A DNA stretch of 64,000 bases from Sporomusa silvacetica DSM 10669 (GCF_002257705.1 NZ_LSLK01000017.1:3705-67704); one strand, 5' to 3'; shown: positions 50,399 to 59,940, numbered from the stretch's first letter. Notes: generated from the letters alone by a model not told the origin. A program made the numbers and translations.

Positions 50399-51166
50399 GT
50401 GAAGTTTGTCCGCAATATTGAGAGCTTTTTTGAAAAATATATTGAAGGTTTCTTTAACAAACAATTAGCCAGCAGCTTGCAGCCTATTGAAATTGCCAAA
50501 CAATTAGCCAGGGAGATGGAAGACGAGCGTACAGTTGGTGTTTCCCATGTCTATGTGCCTAATCACTATGCCATATATGTAAATCATGAAGACTATGGAC
50601 GGCTGGAACCATATGCTGAATCCGTATGCAGCGAATTGGCGTCTTACTTGATTGATGAGAGCCGCCGCAAAGGCTATACTATGGCTGGCGGACCGCAAAT
50701 TGAATTCTTTGCGGATGAAAAATTAGGCAGGCAGGCGTTTCGTATTACGTCAGGGTTTACGGAAACTTCTTACGAAGAAAGTGTGAAAAAGCCTGAAAAC
50801 ATGGCAACAGACAGTGAAACCAAAGTATTTGATAAACTAGAACCTATGGTCCTAATCCCATCGGTGCAGCACCAGTTGCATAGTTTCTTAACCGTGATTG
50901 ATGGCTTAGATGCTGGTTTAAAAGTGGACTGCACAACAAACAGAATAAACATTGGCCGCCGCAACACAAACGAATTGCCGCTTACAGATATGAATACTTC
51001 ACGTTTACATGCTTACATTGTTTACGAAGACAACAGCCATGTTATCCATGATGCGAAAAGCCTTAACGGGACGTATGTCGGGGGAATTCGTATTACTCAT
51101 AAGCATCTAAAAAACGGTGATAGAATAAAAGTAGGTAACACCGTTATTTTATATGAGGTGAAGTAG
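50399..51166 (+). CDS. fhaA: FhaA-like protein: DUF3662 plus FHA domain
   Basis: A 255-aa protein. The N-terminal DUF3662 domain (RNIESFFEKYIEGFFNKQL, PIEIAKQLAREMEDE) is followed by a linker and a C-terminal FHA domain (about residues 165-255) with NIGRRNTNELPLTD and SRLHAYIVYED, SLNGTYVGG. FHA domains bind phosphothreonine, so it is a probable target or adaptor of the kinase encoded downstream. In actinobacteria FhaA binds the MurJ homologue. GTG 50399 follows GGGAG. Confidence 0.92.
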   Translation: MKFVRNIESFFEKYIEGFFNKQLASSLQPIEIAKQLAREMEDERTVGVSHVYVPNHYAIYVNHEDYGRLEPYAESVCSELASYLIDESRRKGYTMAGGPQIEFFADEKLGRQAFRITSGFTETSYEESVKKPENMATDSETKVFDKLEPMVLIPSVQHQLHSFLTVIDGLDAGLKVDCTTNRINIGRRNTNELPLTDMNTSRLHAYIVYEDNSHVIHDAKSLNGTYVGGIRITHKHLKNGDRIKVGNTVILYEVK

Positions 51167-51167
51167 A

Positions 51168-51650
51168 TTGCCTGGTAAATTGCAAGTTTTTAATATAATT
51201 GTAATCGCGTTGCAGTATAGCCTGGTAGTACTGCTTTATTACTTTTTGTATCGAGTAGTAAAACTAGCAGCCCGAGATTTGAATCGATTGGCCTTTGATG
51301 ATCTAGACGATTCGGTTGTTCACGACACCGGGGTAAGCGCTGCTGATGTTCATTCCCAGCCCAGATTAGTAGTAATTGATGATCACCAGGAACTGCTATC
51401 ACAGACGTTTTTTACAATAGTCGACAGCTTAACCATTGGACGCAGTCAGCAAAATAATGTAGTTATTGACAGTAGTTTTGTTTCACATGAACATGCCTGT
51501 ATATCGAGAACGAAACACAACTATCTGCTGGCTGATTTAAACAGTACAAACGGGACAATTGTTAATGGTCAACAGTTAGAAGAAGAAATTGCCCTAGTAG
51601 ATGGTGATATAATACAAATTGGGGCAGTTACGCTTAAGTTTGAGAGGTGA
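51168..51650 (+). CDS. fhaB: FhaB-like membrane-anchored FHA protein
   Basis: A 160-aa protein with one N-terminal helix (IVIALQYSLVVLLYYFLYRVV), a short acidic linker and a C-terminal FHA domain with TIGRSQQNNVVI, SHEHACI and DLNSTNGTIVNG, all phosphothreonine-binding landmarks. It resembles FhaB/FipA of actinobacteria, a kinase substrate in cell division. The start is TTG at 51168 with GAGGTGAAG upstream, one base after fhaA. Confidence 0.9.
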   Translation: MPGKLQVFNIIVIALQYSLVVLLYYFLYRVVKLAARDLNRLAFDDLDDSVVHDTGVSAADVHSQPRLVVIDDHQELLSQTFFTIVDSLTIGRSQQNNVVIDSSFVSHEHACISRTKHNYLLADLNSTNGTIVNGQQLEEEIALVDGDIIQIGAVTLKFER

Positions 51651-51654
51651 TTCC

Positions 51655-52368
51655 ATGCTGGCATTTGCACAGTCAGACATTGGTATGGTACGTAAAACCA
51701 ATGAGGATAGTTATGTTTTTTTGCCACCGCACTTATTTGTAGTTGCTGATGGCATGGGGGGACATGTTGCCGGAGAAATTGCCAGCAACCTTGGTGCCAA
51801 TACTATTCAGGAATACATAGAAAGAAATTCACCACCAGCAGAGTGGGAACAGTCTTTACAAGCAGCAATTGTCCAGGCGAACACTAGAATTTATCAAATG
51901 TCTCAAGCTAAAAGTGAGTGCCAGGGTATGGGGACTACGGTTACTGCTGTATATCTTGAAAATGAGGAAATCTATTGGGGCCACGTAGGTGACAGCAGAC
52001 TGTATCTAATCAGAGAAAACAAGCTACACCAGATAACCAACGACCATTCGCTGGTTTGGGAACTGATGCAAAATGGTAGTATTACTAGCGAAGAAGCACA
52101 AGCTCATCCTCATCGCAATATATTAACAAGGGCTGTAGGTACTAGCGATACACTTTCTGTAGATTCAGGTAAGTTTTTGTGGCAACCAGGCGATAATTTG
52201 TTATTATGCACGGATGGATTAACCAACATGCTTAGTGAAGAAACCATTCTCAGTATTTGTCTACAACCTAGCAGCCCACAAACAATTATTAAAACCCTTG
52301 TGGACCAAGCTAGACAGGCAGGCGGCTATGACAATATTACTGCTATTTTACTGCAAAATAGGGATTGA
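51655..52368 (+). CDS. stp: PP2C-type serine/threonine phosphatase (Stp/PrpC)
   Basis: A 237-aa metal-dependent protein phosphatase. The metal-binding motifs VRKTNEDSY, VADGMGGHVAGEIAS, MGTTVTAV and WGHVGDSRLYLI, CTDGLTNML and GGYDNITAILL are in order. It reverses the PASTA kinase's phosphorylations. ATG 51655 follows GAGGTGA. It lies between FHA and SEDS genes. Confidence 0.95.
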   Translation: MLAFAQSDIGMVRKTNEDSYVFLPPHLFVVADGMGGHVAGEIASNLGANTIQEYIERNSPPAEWEQSLQAAIVQANTRIYQMSQAKSECQGMGTTVTAVYLENEEIYWGHVGDSRLYLIRENKLHQITNDHSLVWELMQNGSITSEEAQAHPHRNILTRAVGTSDTLSVDSGKFLWQPGDNLLLCTDGLTNMLSEETILSICLQPSSPQTIIKTLVDQARQAGGYDNITAILLQNRD

Positions 52369-52370
52369 CC

Positions 52371-53633
52371 ATGAGACGCACAAGATTAACCGAGTTTGGA
52401 CTCTTACTCCTAGCTGGTCTCATTTTGATAAATGGTTACCTTGTCGTAACACTGGCAAATCATCGATTTTCCTATCAGGGTCTTAGTATTATTGTCGGGT
52501 TAATTGTTCTTTGGACGATTACTGCACTAGCGCTTCGCCGCTATTATTTCAGGGCAGATCCGGTGCTGTTGCCTTTAGCTGTATTTTTAGCTTCTATTGG
52601 GTTAACACTTATTCTAAGGCTACGTCCTGATTTATTTATTCCGCAGGCTATGTGGTTATCTGCAGGACTAATCGCCTTTATTATTACAGTGGTTATTTTC
52701 CGCCAACCGGAAGATATTTCTAAATACAAATATCTTTGCGGCATAACTGGCATTGTTTTGTTAGTGAGTACAATTGCGTTTGGCGTCGACATCGGCGGTA
52801 ACAAAAACTGGATTATTCTAGGTCCGGTACGGTTTCAACCTGCCGAGTTTGCCAAATTGTTGATTATTATATTTTTAGCAGCGTACTTGAGCGAGCGGCG
52901 TCAGTTGCTAACTTACGCTACCCGCCATTACGGCCCGCTAACCTTGCCGCATCCACGCTTTATTGCACCGCTTATGGTGCTGTGGGCGTTAACTATGGCG
53001 ATGCTCATCGTCCAGCGGGATTTAGGCTCTGCTTTACTATATTTTGGCACAACGGTAACGATGGCTTATATGGCAAGTGGTAGATGGAGCTATGTAGCAT
53101 TAGCACTTTGTTTGTTTTTTTCAGGCTCTGCTGTATGTTATCTTTTATTTCCTCACGTTCAAGTTAGAATTGATATCTGGTTAAATCCGTGGTCTGATCC
53201 GACTGGACGTTCGTACCAGATTGTCCAGTCACTATTTGCTTTAGGCTCAGGCGGAGTGCTGGGCAGCGGTTTAACTTTCGGTTATCCTGGCATTATTCCC
53301 GAAGTACATACTGACTTCATTTTTGCTGCCATTGGTGAAGAATTGGGTCTTGCTGGTACTGCTGGGGTAATCATTGCCTATATCCTTATTGTTTACCGTG
53401 CGTTTCGTATAGCACTTGCTTCACAATTACCATTTACCATGCTGTTAGCTGCCGGCTTAGGTGTGCTTACCGCATTGCAGGTTTTTATTATTATCGGCGG
53501 GGTCACCAAGTTTTTGCCACTGACAGGCATAACACTGCCACTTATAAGTTATGGTGGTAGCTCTATGGTCGCAAGCTTTATCCTGCTGGGTATGTTATTT
53601 GCCATATCGGAGGCGACGGCCACCCATGAATAA
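52371..53633 (+). CDS. SEDS-family glycosyltransferase (FtsW/RodA/SpoVE)
   Basis: A 420-aa polytopic membrane protein with about ten helices. GGNKNWIILGPVRFQPAEFAKL, PLMVLWALTMAMLIVQRDLGSALLYFG and NPWSDPTGRSYQIVQSLFALGSGG are SEDS hallmarks, with HTDFIFAAIGEELGL near the end. SEDS proteins polymerise lipid II with a cognate class B PBP; the next gene encodes one. In the actinobacterial arrangement this gene is called rodA. Elongation versus division role cannot be decided. Its end overlaps the PBP gene by eight bases. Confidence 0.93.
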   Translation: MRRTRLTEFGLLLLAGLILINGYLVVTLANHRFSYQGLSIIVGLIVLWTITALALRRYYFRADPVLLPLAVFLASIGLTLILRLRPDLFIPQAMWLSAGLIAFIITVVIFRQPEDISKYKYLCGITGIVLLVSTIAFGVDIGGNKNWIILGPVRFQPAEFAKLLIIIFLAAYLSERRQLLTYATRHYGPLTLPHPRFIAPLMVLWALTMAMLIVQRDLGSALLYFGTTVTMAYMASGRWSYVALALCLFFSGSAVCYLLFPHVQVRIDIWLNPWSDPTGRSYQIVQSLFALGSGGVLGSGLTFGYPGIIPEVHTDFIFAAIGEELGLAGTAGVIIAYILIVYRAFRIALASQLPFTMLLAAGLGVLTALQVFIIIGGVTKFLPLTGITLPLISYGGSSMVASFILLGMLFAISEATATHE

Positions 53634-55050
53634 ACACGACATTCCCCATAAGGCAATACGCATGAGTATCCATAAAGCAGCACTATTTTCTATCAGCCTG
53701 TTGGTGCTACTACTCAGTTATGTAACATATATTCAGGTTATCGAAAGTAATACACTTGCTTTTCATCCGCTTAACCGCCGGACAGCAGAAGCGTCTCGCA
53801 AGGTAGAACGAGGTCAAATTACTGACATTCATGGAAAAGTTCTGGCTGTAAGTAAACTCACAGCACAAAAAGAATACCAGCGAGAATATCCTTATGATGC
53901 CGTATTTGCCCATGTTGTGGGTTATGCTAGTTCTACATATGGCAAAACAGGCATTGAAGGCAGCTATGACGGCTATTTATCAGGACAAATAAATCCTGAA
54001 AAACGCTTAGGTGCAATCAGTCAATTGTTTGCAAATAGTGCCGGTAATACGGTCGTACTTACTGTTGATACTGAGCTGCAACAAGCGGCCTATAAGGCCC
54101 TGGGCAATCAGCGTGGCGCAATTGTTGTCATGTCACCTAAAACGGGTGCGATATTGGCTATGGTTAGTCGCCCAAGTTTTGATCCAAACACTCTTGACAC
54201 TACGTGGGAGAGTATTTCACAAGCTACAAATAGTCCGCTTCTTAACCGGGCTGCGCAGGGATTATATCCCCCAGGTTCCATTATTAAAGTCATGGTGGCC
54301 GAAGCCGCGTTAGCTGAACAATTAGCTACTGGAAACCACCAATTTACCTGTAATGGATCGCTCAAAATCGGTTCTGATTATACATTGACAGAATCTAATA
54401 ATATAGCTCATGGCAAAGTAAATTTGCGCGAAGCACTAGCTGTGTCGTGTAACATCACTTTTGGTCAGTTAGCACTTGAGCTTGGCCCCTCAAAAATGGC
54501 CAAGAACTTTGAACGCTATGGTTTTACCCAACTGGTGAATGGGGATATTCAAGAATCTGCTAACCGGATTCCAGACTTTGCCCGGTTAAATGATGGTGAT
54601 TTGGCGCAAACCGGCATTGGACAGGGTAGTCTCTTAGTTACACCACTTCGCATGGCCATGCTGGCATCAACTTTTGCAAACAAGGGAATTATGATGAAAC
54701 CCTATTTAGTACAAAAAATTATGGCACCTAATGGCACTATCGTAAAGCAAACGATACCAACTGCCTGGCTGTCACCCACAGATAGCCAGTTGGCCAGTCA
54801 GGTAGCTGATATGATGGTAAGCGTGGTAGATGAAGGTACCGGCACTGCGGCAGCAATACGCGGCATACAGGTAGCTGGTAAAACAGGTACTGCAGAAAAT
54901 CCGCATGGTGCTTCGCATTCTTGGTTTATCGGCTTTGCACCCGCAGACAATCCACAAGTTGCAGTAGCGGTAATTGTTGAAAATGCAGGTTCTGGTGGTA
55001 AGGTAGCAGCACCACTTGCTGGGCAGATTTTGTTACAAGCATTACGTTAA
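53626..55050 (+). CDS. Class B penicillin-binding protein (transpeptidase)
   Basis: A 474-aa membrane-anchored transpeptidase. After one N-terminal helix comes the small dimerisation domain, then the transpeptidase with S218-IIK (PPGSIIKVM), S274-C-N and K419TGTAE. It resembles PbpA of the actinobacterial cluster. ATG 53626 follows GGAGG and overlaps the SEDS gene. It is the likely partner of that protein. Confidence 0.93.
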   Translation: MNKHDIPHKAIRMSIHKAALFSISLLVLLLSYVTYIQVIESNTLAFHPLNRRTAEASRKVERGQITDIHGKVLAVSKLTAQKEYQREYPYDAVFAHVVGYASSTYGKTGIEGSYDGYLSGQINPEKRLGAISQLFANSAGNTVVLTVDTELQQAAYKALGNQRGAIVVMSPKTGAILAMVSRPSFDPNTLDTTWESISQATNSPLLNRAAQGLYPPGSIIKVMVAEAALAEQLATGNHQFTCNGSLKIGSDYTLTESNNIAHGKVNLREALAVSCNITFGQLALELGPSKMAKNFERYGFTQLVNGDIQESANRIPDFARLNDGDLAQTGIGQGSLLVTPLRMAMLASTFANKGIMMKPYLVQKIMAPNGTIVKQTIPTAWLSPTDSQLASQVADMMVSVVDEGTGTAAAIRGIQVAGKTGTAENPHGASHSWFIGFAPADNPQVAVAVIVENAGSGGKVAAPLAGQILLQALR

Positions 55051-55062
55051 GGGGGTGAATTA

Positions 55063-56946
55063 ATGCTTAATCGCACACTTGATAATCGTTATACAATATT
55101 AGAACGAATTGGTGGCGGCGGGATGGCTGATGTATACCGCGCGCATGACAAACTGTTAGACCGTTCAGTAGCTGTTAAGGTATTGCGTTCTCAGTTTACT
55201 GATGATGAAGAGTTTATTAGTCGCTTCCGTCGGGAAGCCCAGGCAGCAGCTAAGCTTTCTCACCCTAATATTGTTAACATCTATGATGTTGGTTTTGATG
55301 AACAAGCGTACTATATAATTATGGAATACATTTCCGGCGAAACGCTTAAAGATAAAATTGACAGAGAAGCTCCGCTGCCTGTAGAAACTGCAGTACTCAT
55401 TGCTATGGAAATAGCAGAGGCACTGGAACATGCTCACCAGAATAATTTAGTACATTGCGATATTAAGCCACATAATATTCTTATTACTCGTTCAGGGCGA
55501 GTTAAGGTAACCGACTTTGGCATTGCTAGAGCAGTTACATCGTCAACAATGACTAATTCGGGTACAATTATTGGTTCCGTACATTATTTTTCACCCGAAC
55601 AGGCCAAAGGTACTTCTGTCGGCGCCAAATCCGACATCTATTCTCTTGGCGTTGTACTCTATGAGATGCTTACAGGTCATGTTCCATTTATTGGTGAATC
55701 ACCAATAAGTATAGCCCTTAAGCACATTCAGGAAGAACCAAAGCCGCCACGGGAACTAAACGCTTCCATACCGCCATTGATTGAGGCCATTGTAGTAAAG
55801 GCGATGCATAAAGATCCAGCTGCTAGATTTGCTGATATTGGTGAAATGATTGCTGATTTTAAATTAGCCCAAAATTATTTAAGAGATGATCATACCCGGC
55901 GGTTATCTCATACTGATTTTCCTACCCAAGTATTACCGCCAGTTACTACAACATCTCAGCAGGATAATTCAAGACACATAGTACCATCCAATACGCCTGC
56001 TTCTTTGTTAAAGGAAGCTAGACTTTCTAAAGCTTGGCTTTTGGGAATAGCACTGTTGTTGCTGGCCTCAGCAGTGATTGCTTTTCTGGGATTTGGTAAG
56101 TTTTGGAGCCTTAATGAAGTTACCGTGCCAGACGTTGTGGGCAAGCAGGTAGATACTGCCCGTAATATTATTATCAGTAATAATCTCAGAGTTTCTGTCT
56201 CAGATGCTTTTAACGACAAAGTTCCGGCAGGCCAGGTTATCTCCCAGCAACCCGAAGCAGGAACCACAGTCAAAGAACAACGGACAATAACTATCATTGT
56301 TAGCAAAGGTGGTGAAGTCACTGTTGTTCCAGATTTACGCGGTCTTAGCCGTCGAGATGCCGAGTTGCAGATTAAAAACGCTGGTCTGAAACTGGGCCGG
56401 GTTGACGAACAATTTGCTGAAGCTGCGCCAGCTGATACGGTCATTAGCCAAAATCCACGTCCACCAGCACAAGTAACCAAAGGCACAACTATTGATATTG
56501 TCATAAGTAAAGGGACTAGTCCGAAGAAAGTTGCACTGCCGGATTTCCAAGGCTCGCTCTTAACCACGGTGGCAACTCAGCTCGAAAGCTTGAAGCTCAA
56601 GCAAGGAAAAATAACAGAAATACCTAATGACAAATATCCGCCAGGAACAATTATTAGTCAAAATCCGCCACCAGCTACTGAAGTTACGGAAGGAACGACT
56701 ATTGATTTCTCTGTTGCCAAAGGTGTACCTGGAGCTGTCAAGCGGGCAGTTGTTCAAGTAACTGTCCCCGACGGAGCAGGTCGCCAAGCGCTGCAAATAG
56801 TAGTTACCGATACCAATGGTCGCCGGGTTGCTTATGAGGGCACACACAAACCAGGTGAACGGATTGAAAAAACAGTAGAAGGCACTGGCCAGGTACGCGT
56901 TCAAGTTTATATCAACGATAAGTTGCTTCAAGAACAAACAATTTAG
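55063..56946 (+). CDS. prkC: PASTA-domain serine/threonine kinase (PrkC/PknB)
   Basis: A 627-aa membrane kinase. The kinase domain (residues 10-270) has GGGGMADVYRAHD, VAVKVL, H131-C132-D133 in place of HRD, and D151FG. One membrane helix lies near residues 325-345. Three PASTA repeats follow (VPDVVGKQVDTARNII, VPDLRGLSRRDAELQI, LPDFQGSLLTTVATQL), then a C-terminal beta-rich tail. PASTA units bind muropeptides or lipid II. Because the residue before the catalytic D is cysteine, it is a non-RD-type kinase. It closes the signalling cluster before rsgA. Confidence 0.95.
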   Translation: MLNRTLDNRYTILERIGGGGMADVYRAHDKLLDRSVAVKVLRSQFTDDEEFISRFRREAQAAAKLSHPNIVNIYDVGFDEQAYYIIMEYISGETLKDKIDREAPLPVETAVLIAMEIAEALEHAHQNNLVHCDIKPHNILITRSGRVKVTDFGIARAVTSSTMTNSGTIIGSVHYFSPEQAKGTSVGAKSDIYSLGVVLYEMLTGHVPFIGESPISIALKHIQEEPKPPRELNASIPPLIEAIVVKAMHKDPAARFADIGEMIADFKLAQNYLRDDHTRRLSHTDFPTQVLPPVTTTSQQDNSRHIVPSNTPASLLKEARLSKAWLLGIALLLLASAVIAFLGFGKFWSLNEVTVPDVVGKQVDTARNIIISNNLRVSVSDAFNDKVPAGQVISQQPEAGTTVKEQRTITIIVSKGGEVTVVPDLRGLSRRDAELQIKNAGLKLGRVDEQFAEAAPADTVISQNPRPPAQVTKGTTIDIVISKGTSPKKVALPDFQGSLLTTVATQLESLKLKQGKITEIPNDKYPPGTIISQNPPPATEVTEGTTIDFSVAKGVPGAVKRAVVQVTVPDGAGRQALQIVVTDTNGRRVAYEGTHKPGERIEKTVEGTGQVRVQVYINDKLLQEQTI

Positions 56947-56970
56947 ATATTTTAACTTAGGAGGTCATAT

Positions 56971-57846
56971 GTGCTGAATGGCATCGTAGTAAAAGCCTAT
57001 AATAGTTACTACTATATCCAGTCAGGCAGCAAAATTGTTACTTGCAATTTACGCGGCCGGTTTAAGAAAGGGCGTTTTTCCCTAATTGTGGGCGATGAAG
57101 TGGCCTATACGCTGACCGGCCCGGAAGAAGGCATCATTGAAGAAATATTGCCTAGACGTAGCATGCTAAAGCGTCCAATGGTCGCCAATGTAGATCAGGT
57201 TGTTTTAACTTTTGCCGCTGTTAATCCTGACATTAGTTTATCCTTAGTTGATCGGTTCCTGGTAATTGCTGAGTTCTCAGAACTTGAGATAATCCTATGT
57301 ATTAACAAAATTGATTTAACGGATGCTGAAGTTGTAGCTGAATTAGTTGAGCGTTACCAGCAAATTGGTTACAAGGTGCTCTCTATAGCTGCTAAATTAG
57401 GTACAGGTATAGAGCAATTGTACGCACAGCTGCATGATAAAATATCTGTTTTTGCCGGTCCGTCAGGTGCGGGAAAATCCACCATACTTAATGCTATCCA
57501 ACCTGGGCTTGGCCTTACAACTGGTGAAGTCAGTCAAAAAATTGGTCGTGGTAAACATACAACTCGGTTTGCTGAACTTTTGCCATTTGAGGGTGGTGGC
57601 TTTGTAGTAGATACTCCTGGCTTCAGTTTTACTGAATTCAAGGATATGGAAGAAGCGCACTTAATGGACTATTTCCCCGAGATTTCCCCAATAGCTCCTA
57701 AATGCAAATTTAGCACTTGTATTCATTATAAGGAGCCACAGTGTGCTGTTAAAAAGGCGGTAGCTGAAGGGTTTATTCATGCTGACAGATATCAGTCTTA
57801 TCTTGATATACTGAACGAAATTAGAGAAAACAAGAAGGGATACTAG
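56971..57846 (+). CDS. rsgA: Ribosome small subunit-dependent GTPase RsgA
   Basis: A 291-aa circularly permuted GTPase with an N-terminal OB fold, G4 NKID first, then the P-loop GPSGAGKST and DTPGFS, and a C-terminal zinc motif with CKFSTCIHYKEPQC. It helps mature the 30S subunit. The start is GTG at 56971 with GAGGTC close upstream. The position between prkC and rpe is as in Bacillus. Confidence 0.95.
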   Translation: MLNGIVVKAYNSYYYIQSGSKIVTCNLRGRFKKGRFSLIVGDEVAYTLTGPEEGIIEEILPRRSMLKRPMVANVDQVVLTFAAVNPDISLSLVDRFLVIAEFSELEIILCINKIDLTDAEVVAELVERYQQIGYKVLSIAAKLGTGIEQLYAQLHDKISVFAGPSGAGKSTILNAIQPGLGLTTGEVSQKIGRGKHTTRFAELLPFEGGGFVVDTPGFSFTEFKDMEEAHLMDYFPEISPIAPKCKFSTCIHYKEPQCAVKKAVAEGFIHADRYQSYLDILNEIRENKKGY

Positions 57847-58506
57847 ATGAATACGATGATTAAAGTTGCTCCCTCTATCTTATCCGCCGATTTTTCCCAG
57901 TTAGCTAATGAAATAATCAAGATAGAAAAGGCAGGCGCTGATTGGGTTCATATTGATGTGATGGATGGTCATTTTGTCCCTAACCTGACATTTGGCCCAC
58001 CAGTTGTTGCTGCTATTCGCAAAGTAACCAAATTGCCTTTTGATGTTCACTTAATGGTTACTAATCCTCAAGACTTGATTGAACCCTTCATCAAGGCTGG
58101 TGCCGATATTATTACTGTGCATGCCGAAACCGCGCCCCATCTGCACCGCTTGATTCAAACCATCAAAGAGCATGGCAAGAAGGCTGGAGTATCATTAAAT
58201 CCGTCAACGCCACTTGCTGTAGTTGAAGAAGTACTTGATGACCTGGATATGATTCTTATTATGAGTGTTAATCCTGGCTATGGTGGCCAAAAGTTTATCC
58301 CGGGAGCAATTGACAAAATTAGTCGGTTGCAGGCAAAAATTGAGCAACGCAAACTCACCATTGATATTGAAGTTGACGGGGGCATTAATGCCAGTACTGC
58401 TCGTCAAGTAGTCGCTGCTGGTGCAACGATATTAGTTGCTGGATCAGCAGTATATGGAGCGCCAGATATGACGCAAGCAATTAAAGCTATCCGAGGGCTT
58501 GATTAA
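57847..58506 (+). CDS. rpe: Ribulose-phosphate 3-epimerase
   Basis: A 219-aa TIM-barrel epimerase of the pentose phosphate pathway. APSILSADFSQLANEI, HIDVMDGHFVPNLTFGP, VHLMVTNPQ and MSVNPGYGGQKF, and VDGGINASTARQVVAAG carry the metal and catalytic residues. The ATG follows immediately after the rsgA stop. This completes the Bacillus-like priA-to-rpe order. Confidence 0.97.
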   Translation: MNTMIKVAPSILSADFSQLANEIIKIEKAGADWVHIDVMDGHFVPNLTFGPPVVAAIRKVTKLPFDVHLMVTNPQDLIEPFIKAGADIITVHAETAPHLHRLIQTIKEHGKKAGVSLNPSTPLAVVEEVLDDLDMILIMSVNPGYGGQKFIPGAIDKISRLQAKIEQRKLTIDIEVDGGINASTARQVVAAGATILVAGSAVYGAPDMTQAIKAIRGLD

Positions 58507-58570
58507 ATTGCTGCTTAGTGGTAACATATGTAGTAGATCAATACATTATAGATGAAAATTACATACTAAA

Positions 58571-58699
58571 GCCTTTGGGGCAAGGTGCAAAAGAGTAAAA
58601 TCTTTTAATTCCTGACCGGCGGTATAGCCCGCGAGCCGTTTTTACGGTTGATCTGGTTCAATTCCAGAGCCGACAGTATAGTCTGGATGGTAAAAGGCG
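58571..58699 (+). promoter_or_regulatory. FMN riboswitch (RFN element) of the rib operon
   Basis: The RFN core is recognisable: GGGGCAAGGTGCAAAAG, CCTGACCGGCGGTATAGCCC, GCGAGCC, GATCTGGTTCAATTCCAGAGCC, GACAGTATAGTCTGGATGG, closed by GCCTTT with AAAGGC. FMN is expected to repress riboflavin synthesis. The 64-base gap upstream to rpe shows no clear promoter. Confidence 0.95.
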
Positions 58700-58742
58700 T
58701 AAGTTCTGCCATATTGGCATTTCCCAACCACATTGCCTATTT

Positions 58743-58785
58743 AACTGTTGATAGCCCCAAAGCTAATCAACAGTTTTTTATTTAT
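58743..58785 (+). terminator. Intrinsic terminator of the FMN riboswitch
   Basis: AACTGTTGAT pairs with ATCAACAGTT, followed by TTTTTTA. The loop GCCCCAAA (58754-58761) is exactly complementary to TTTGGGGC at the 5' side of the aptamer (58574-58581). Confidence 0.88.
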
Positions 58786-58803
58786 TTGCATTGGAGGACT
58801 TCT

Positions 58804-59940
58804 ATGGACAAATATTATATGCAGCAGGCCCTTACCATTGCGCAGTATGCAATCGGCCGTACCAGCCCCAATCCACTGGTAGGTGCCGTTATTGTAAAAG
58901 ATGGACACATAGTCGGTCAAGGTTGGCATCGTCAGGCTGGTACACCGCATGCAGAAATTCATGCTTTGGCACAAGCGGGCGAGTTAGCTAAAGGAGCAAC
59001 CATATATGTCACTCTTGAACCATGTTCACATCATGGGCGAACCGGCCCTTGTGCTGATGCACTGATTGCGGCTGGATTAAAAAAAGTTGTTGTAGCCATG
59101 ACTGATCCTAATCCTGAGGTCGCCGGCAAGGGCCTAACTCGGCTCAGAGCAGCTGGTATTGAAGTGGTAGAGGGAATACTAGCAACTGAAGCCGCAAAAC
59201 TCAATGAAGTATTTTTAAAGTGGATTACTACAGGAATGCCATTTGGTGTTCTTAAAACAGCAATGTCACTTGATGGAAAAATTGCTGCCTATACTGGCCA
59301 TTCCAAGTGGATAACAGGCTCAGCTGCTCGGGAGTATGTGCATAGACTGCGTGACATATATGATGGCATACTGGTAGGTATCGGTACAGTACTGACAGAT
59401 AACCCCAAGCTAACAACCCGTTTGCCGGAAGGCAGCCGAAACCCTGTACGAATTATTATTGACACCATGGCCCGCACACCACTGACTGCTAACGTCGTAA
59501 CAGACAACCAGGCGCCAACCATCATTGCAGTAAGCCAGGCAGCACCACCAGAACGGATAGCTGCACTACGAAGCCACGGAGTAGAGGTGTTGGTGCTTGC
59601 ACAGACACCGCTTGGTGTTAATTTGCGTCAGCTGTTTAAGATTTTGGGTGAACGCCGTATTACCAGCGTGTTTGTTGAAGGCGGTGCAGCCATAAACGCC
59701 TCGCTCTTAGCCGCTAATCTGATTGATAAGGTGTATTGCTTTATAGCCCCCAAAATACTTGGCGGTAAAGCGGCGCCAGGCCCAGTTGGCGGTACAGGCG
59801 TAGAAACAGTAGATCAAGCCATACTGCTTGAGGATATTGCCACACAAACCATCGGGACAGATGTCTTACTAAATGGTTACATAACTGGACGGGAGGGACG
59901 AGATGTTTACCGGACTTGTGGAGGAATTAGGGAAAGTTAA
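58804..59940 (+). CDS. ribD: Bifunctional pyrimidine deaminase/reductase RibD
   Basis: A 378-aa enzyme for two riboflavin steps. The N-terminal deaminase has H-A-E (HAEIHAL) and the zinc cysteines in EPCSHHGRTGPC; the C-terminal reductase part has KTAMSLDGKIA and VEGGAAINASLLAANL. ATG 58804 follows GGAGG, with upstream frame excluded because it crosses the riboswitch. It overlaps ribE by 38 bases. Confidence 0.96.
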   Translation: MDKYYMQQALTIAQYAIGRTSPNPLVGAVIVKDGHIVGQGWHRQAGTPHAEIHALAQAGELAKGATIYVTLEPCSHHGRTGPCADALIAAGLKKVVVAMTDPNPEVAGKGLTRLRAAGIEVVEGILATEAAKLNEVFLKWITTGMPFGVLKTAMSLDGKIAAYTGHSKWITGSAAREYVHRLRDIYDGILVGIGTVLTDNPKLTTRLPEGSRNPVRIIIDTMARTPLTANVVTDNQAPTIIAVSQAAPPERIAALRSHGVEVLVLAQTPLGVNLRQLFKILGERRITSVFVEGGAAINASLLAANLIDKVYCFIAPKILGGKAAPGPVGGTGVETVDQAILLEDIATQTIGTDVLLNGYITGREGRDVYRTCGGIRES

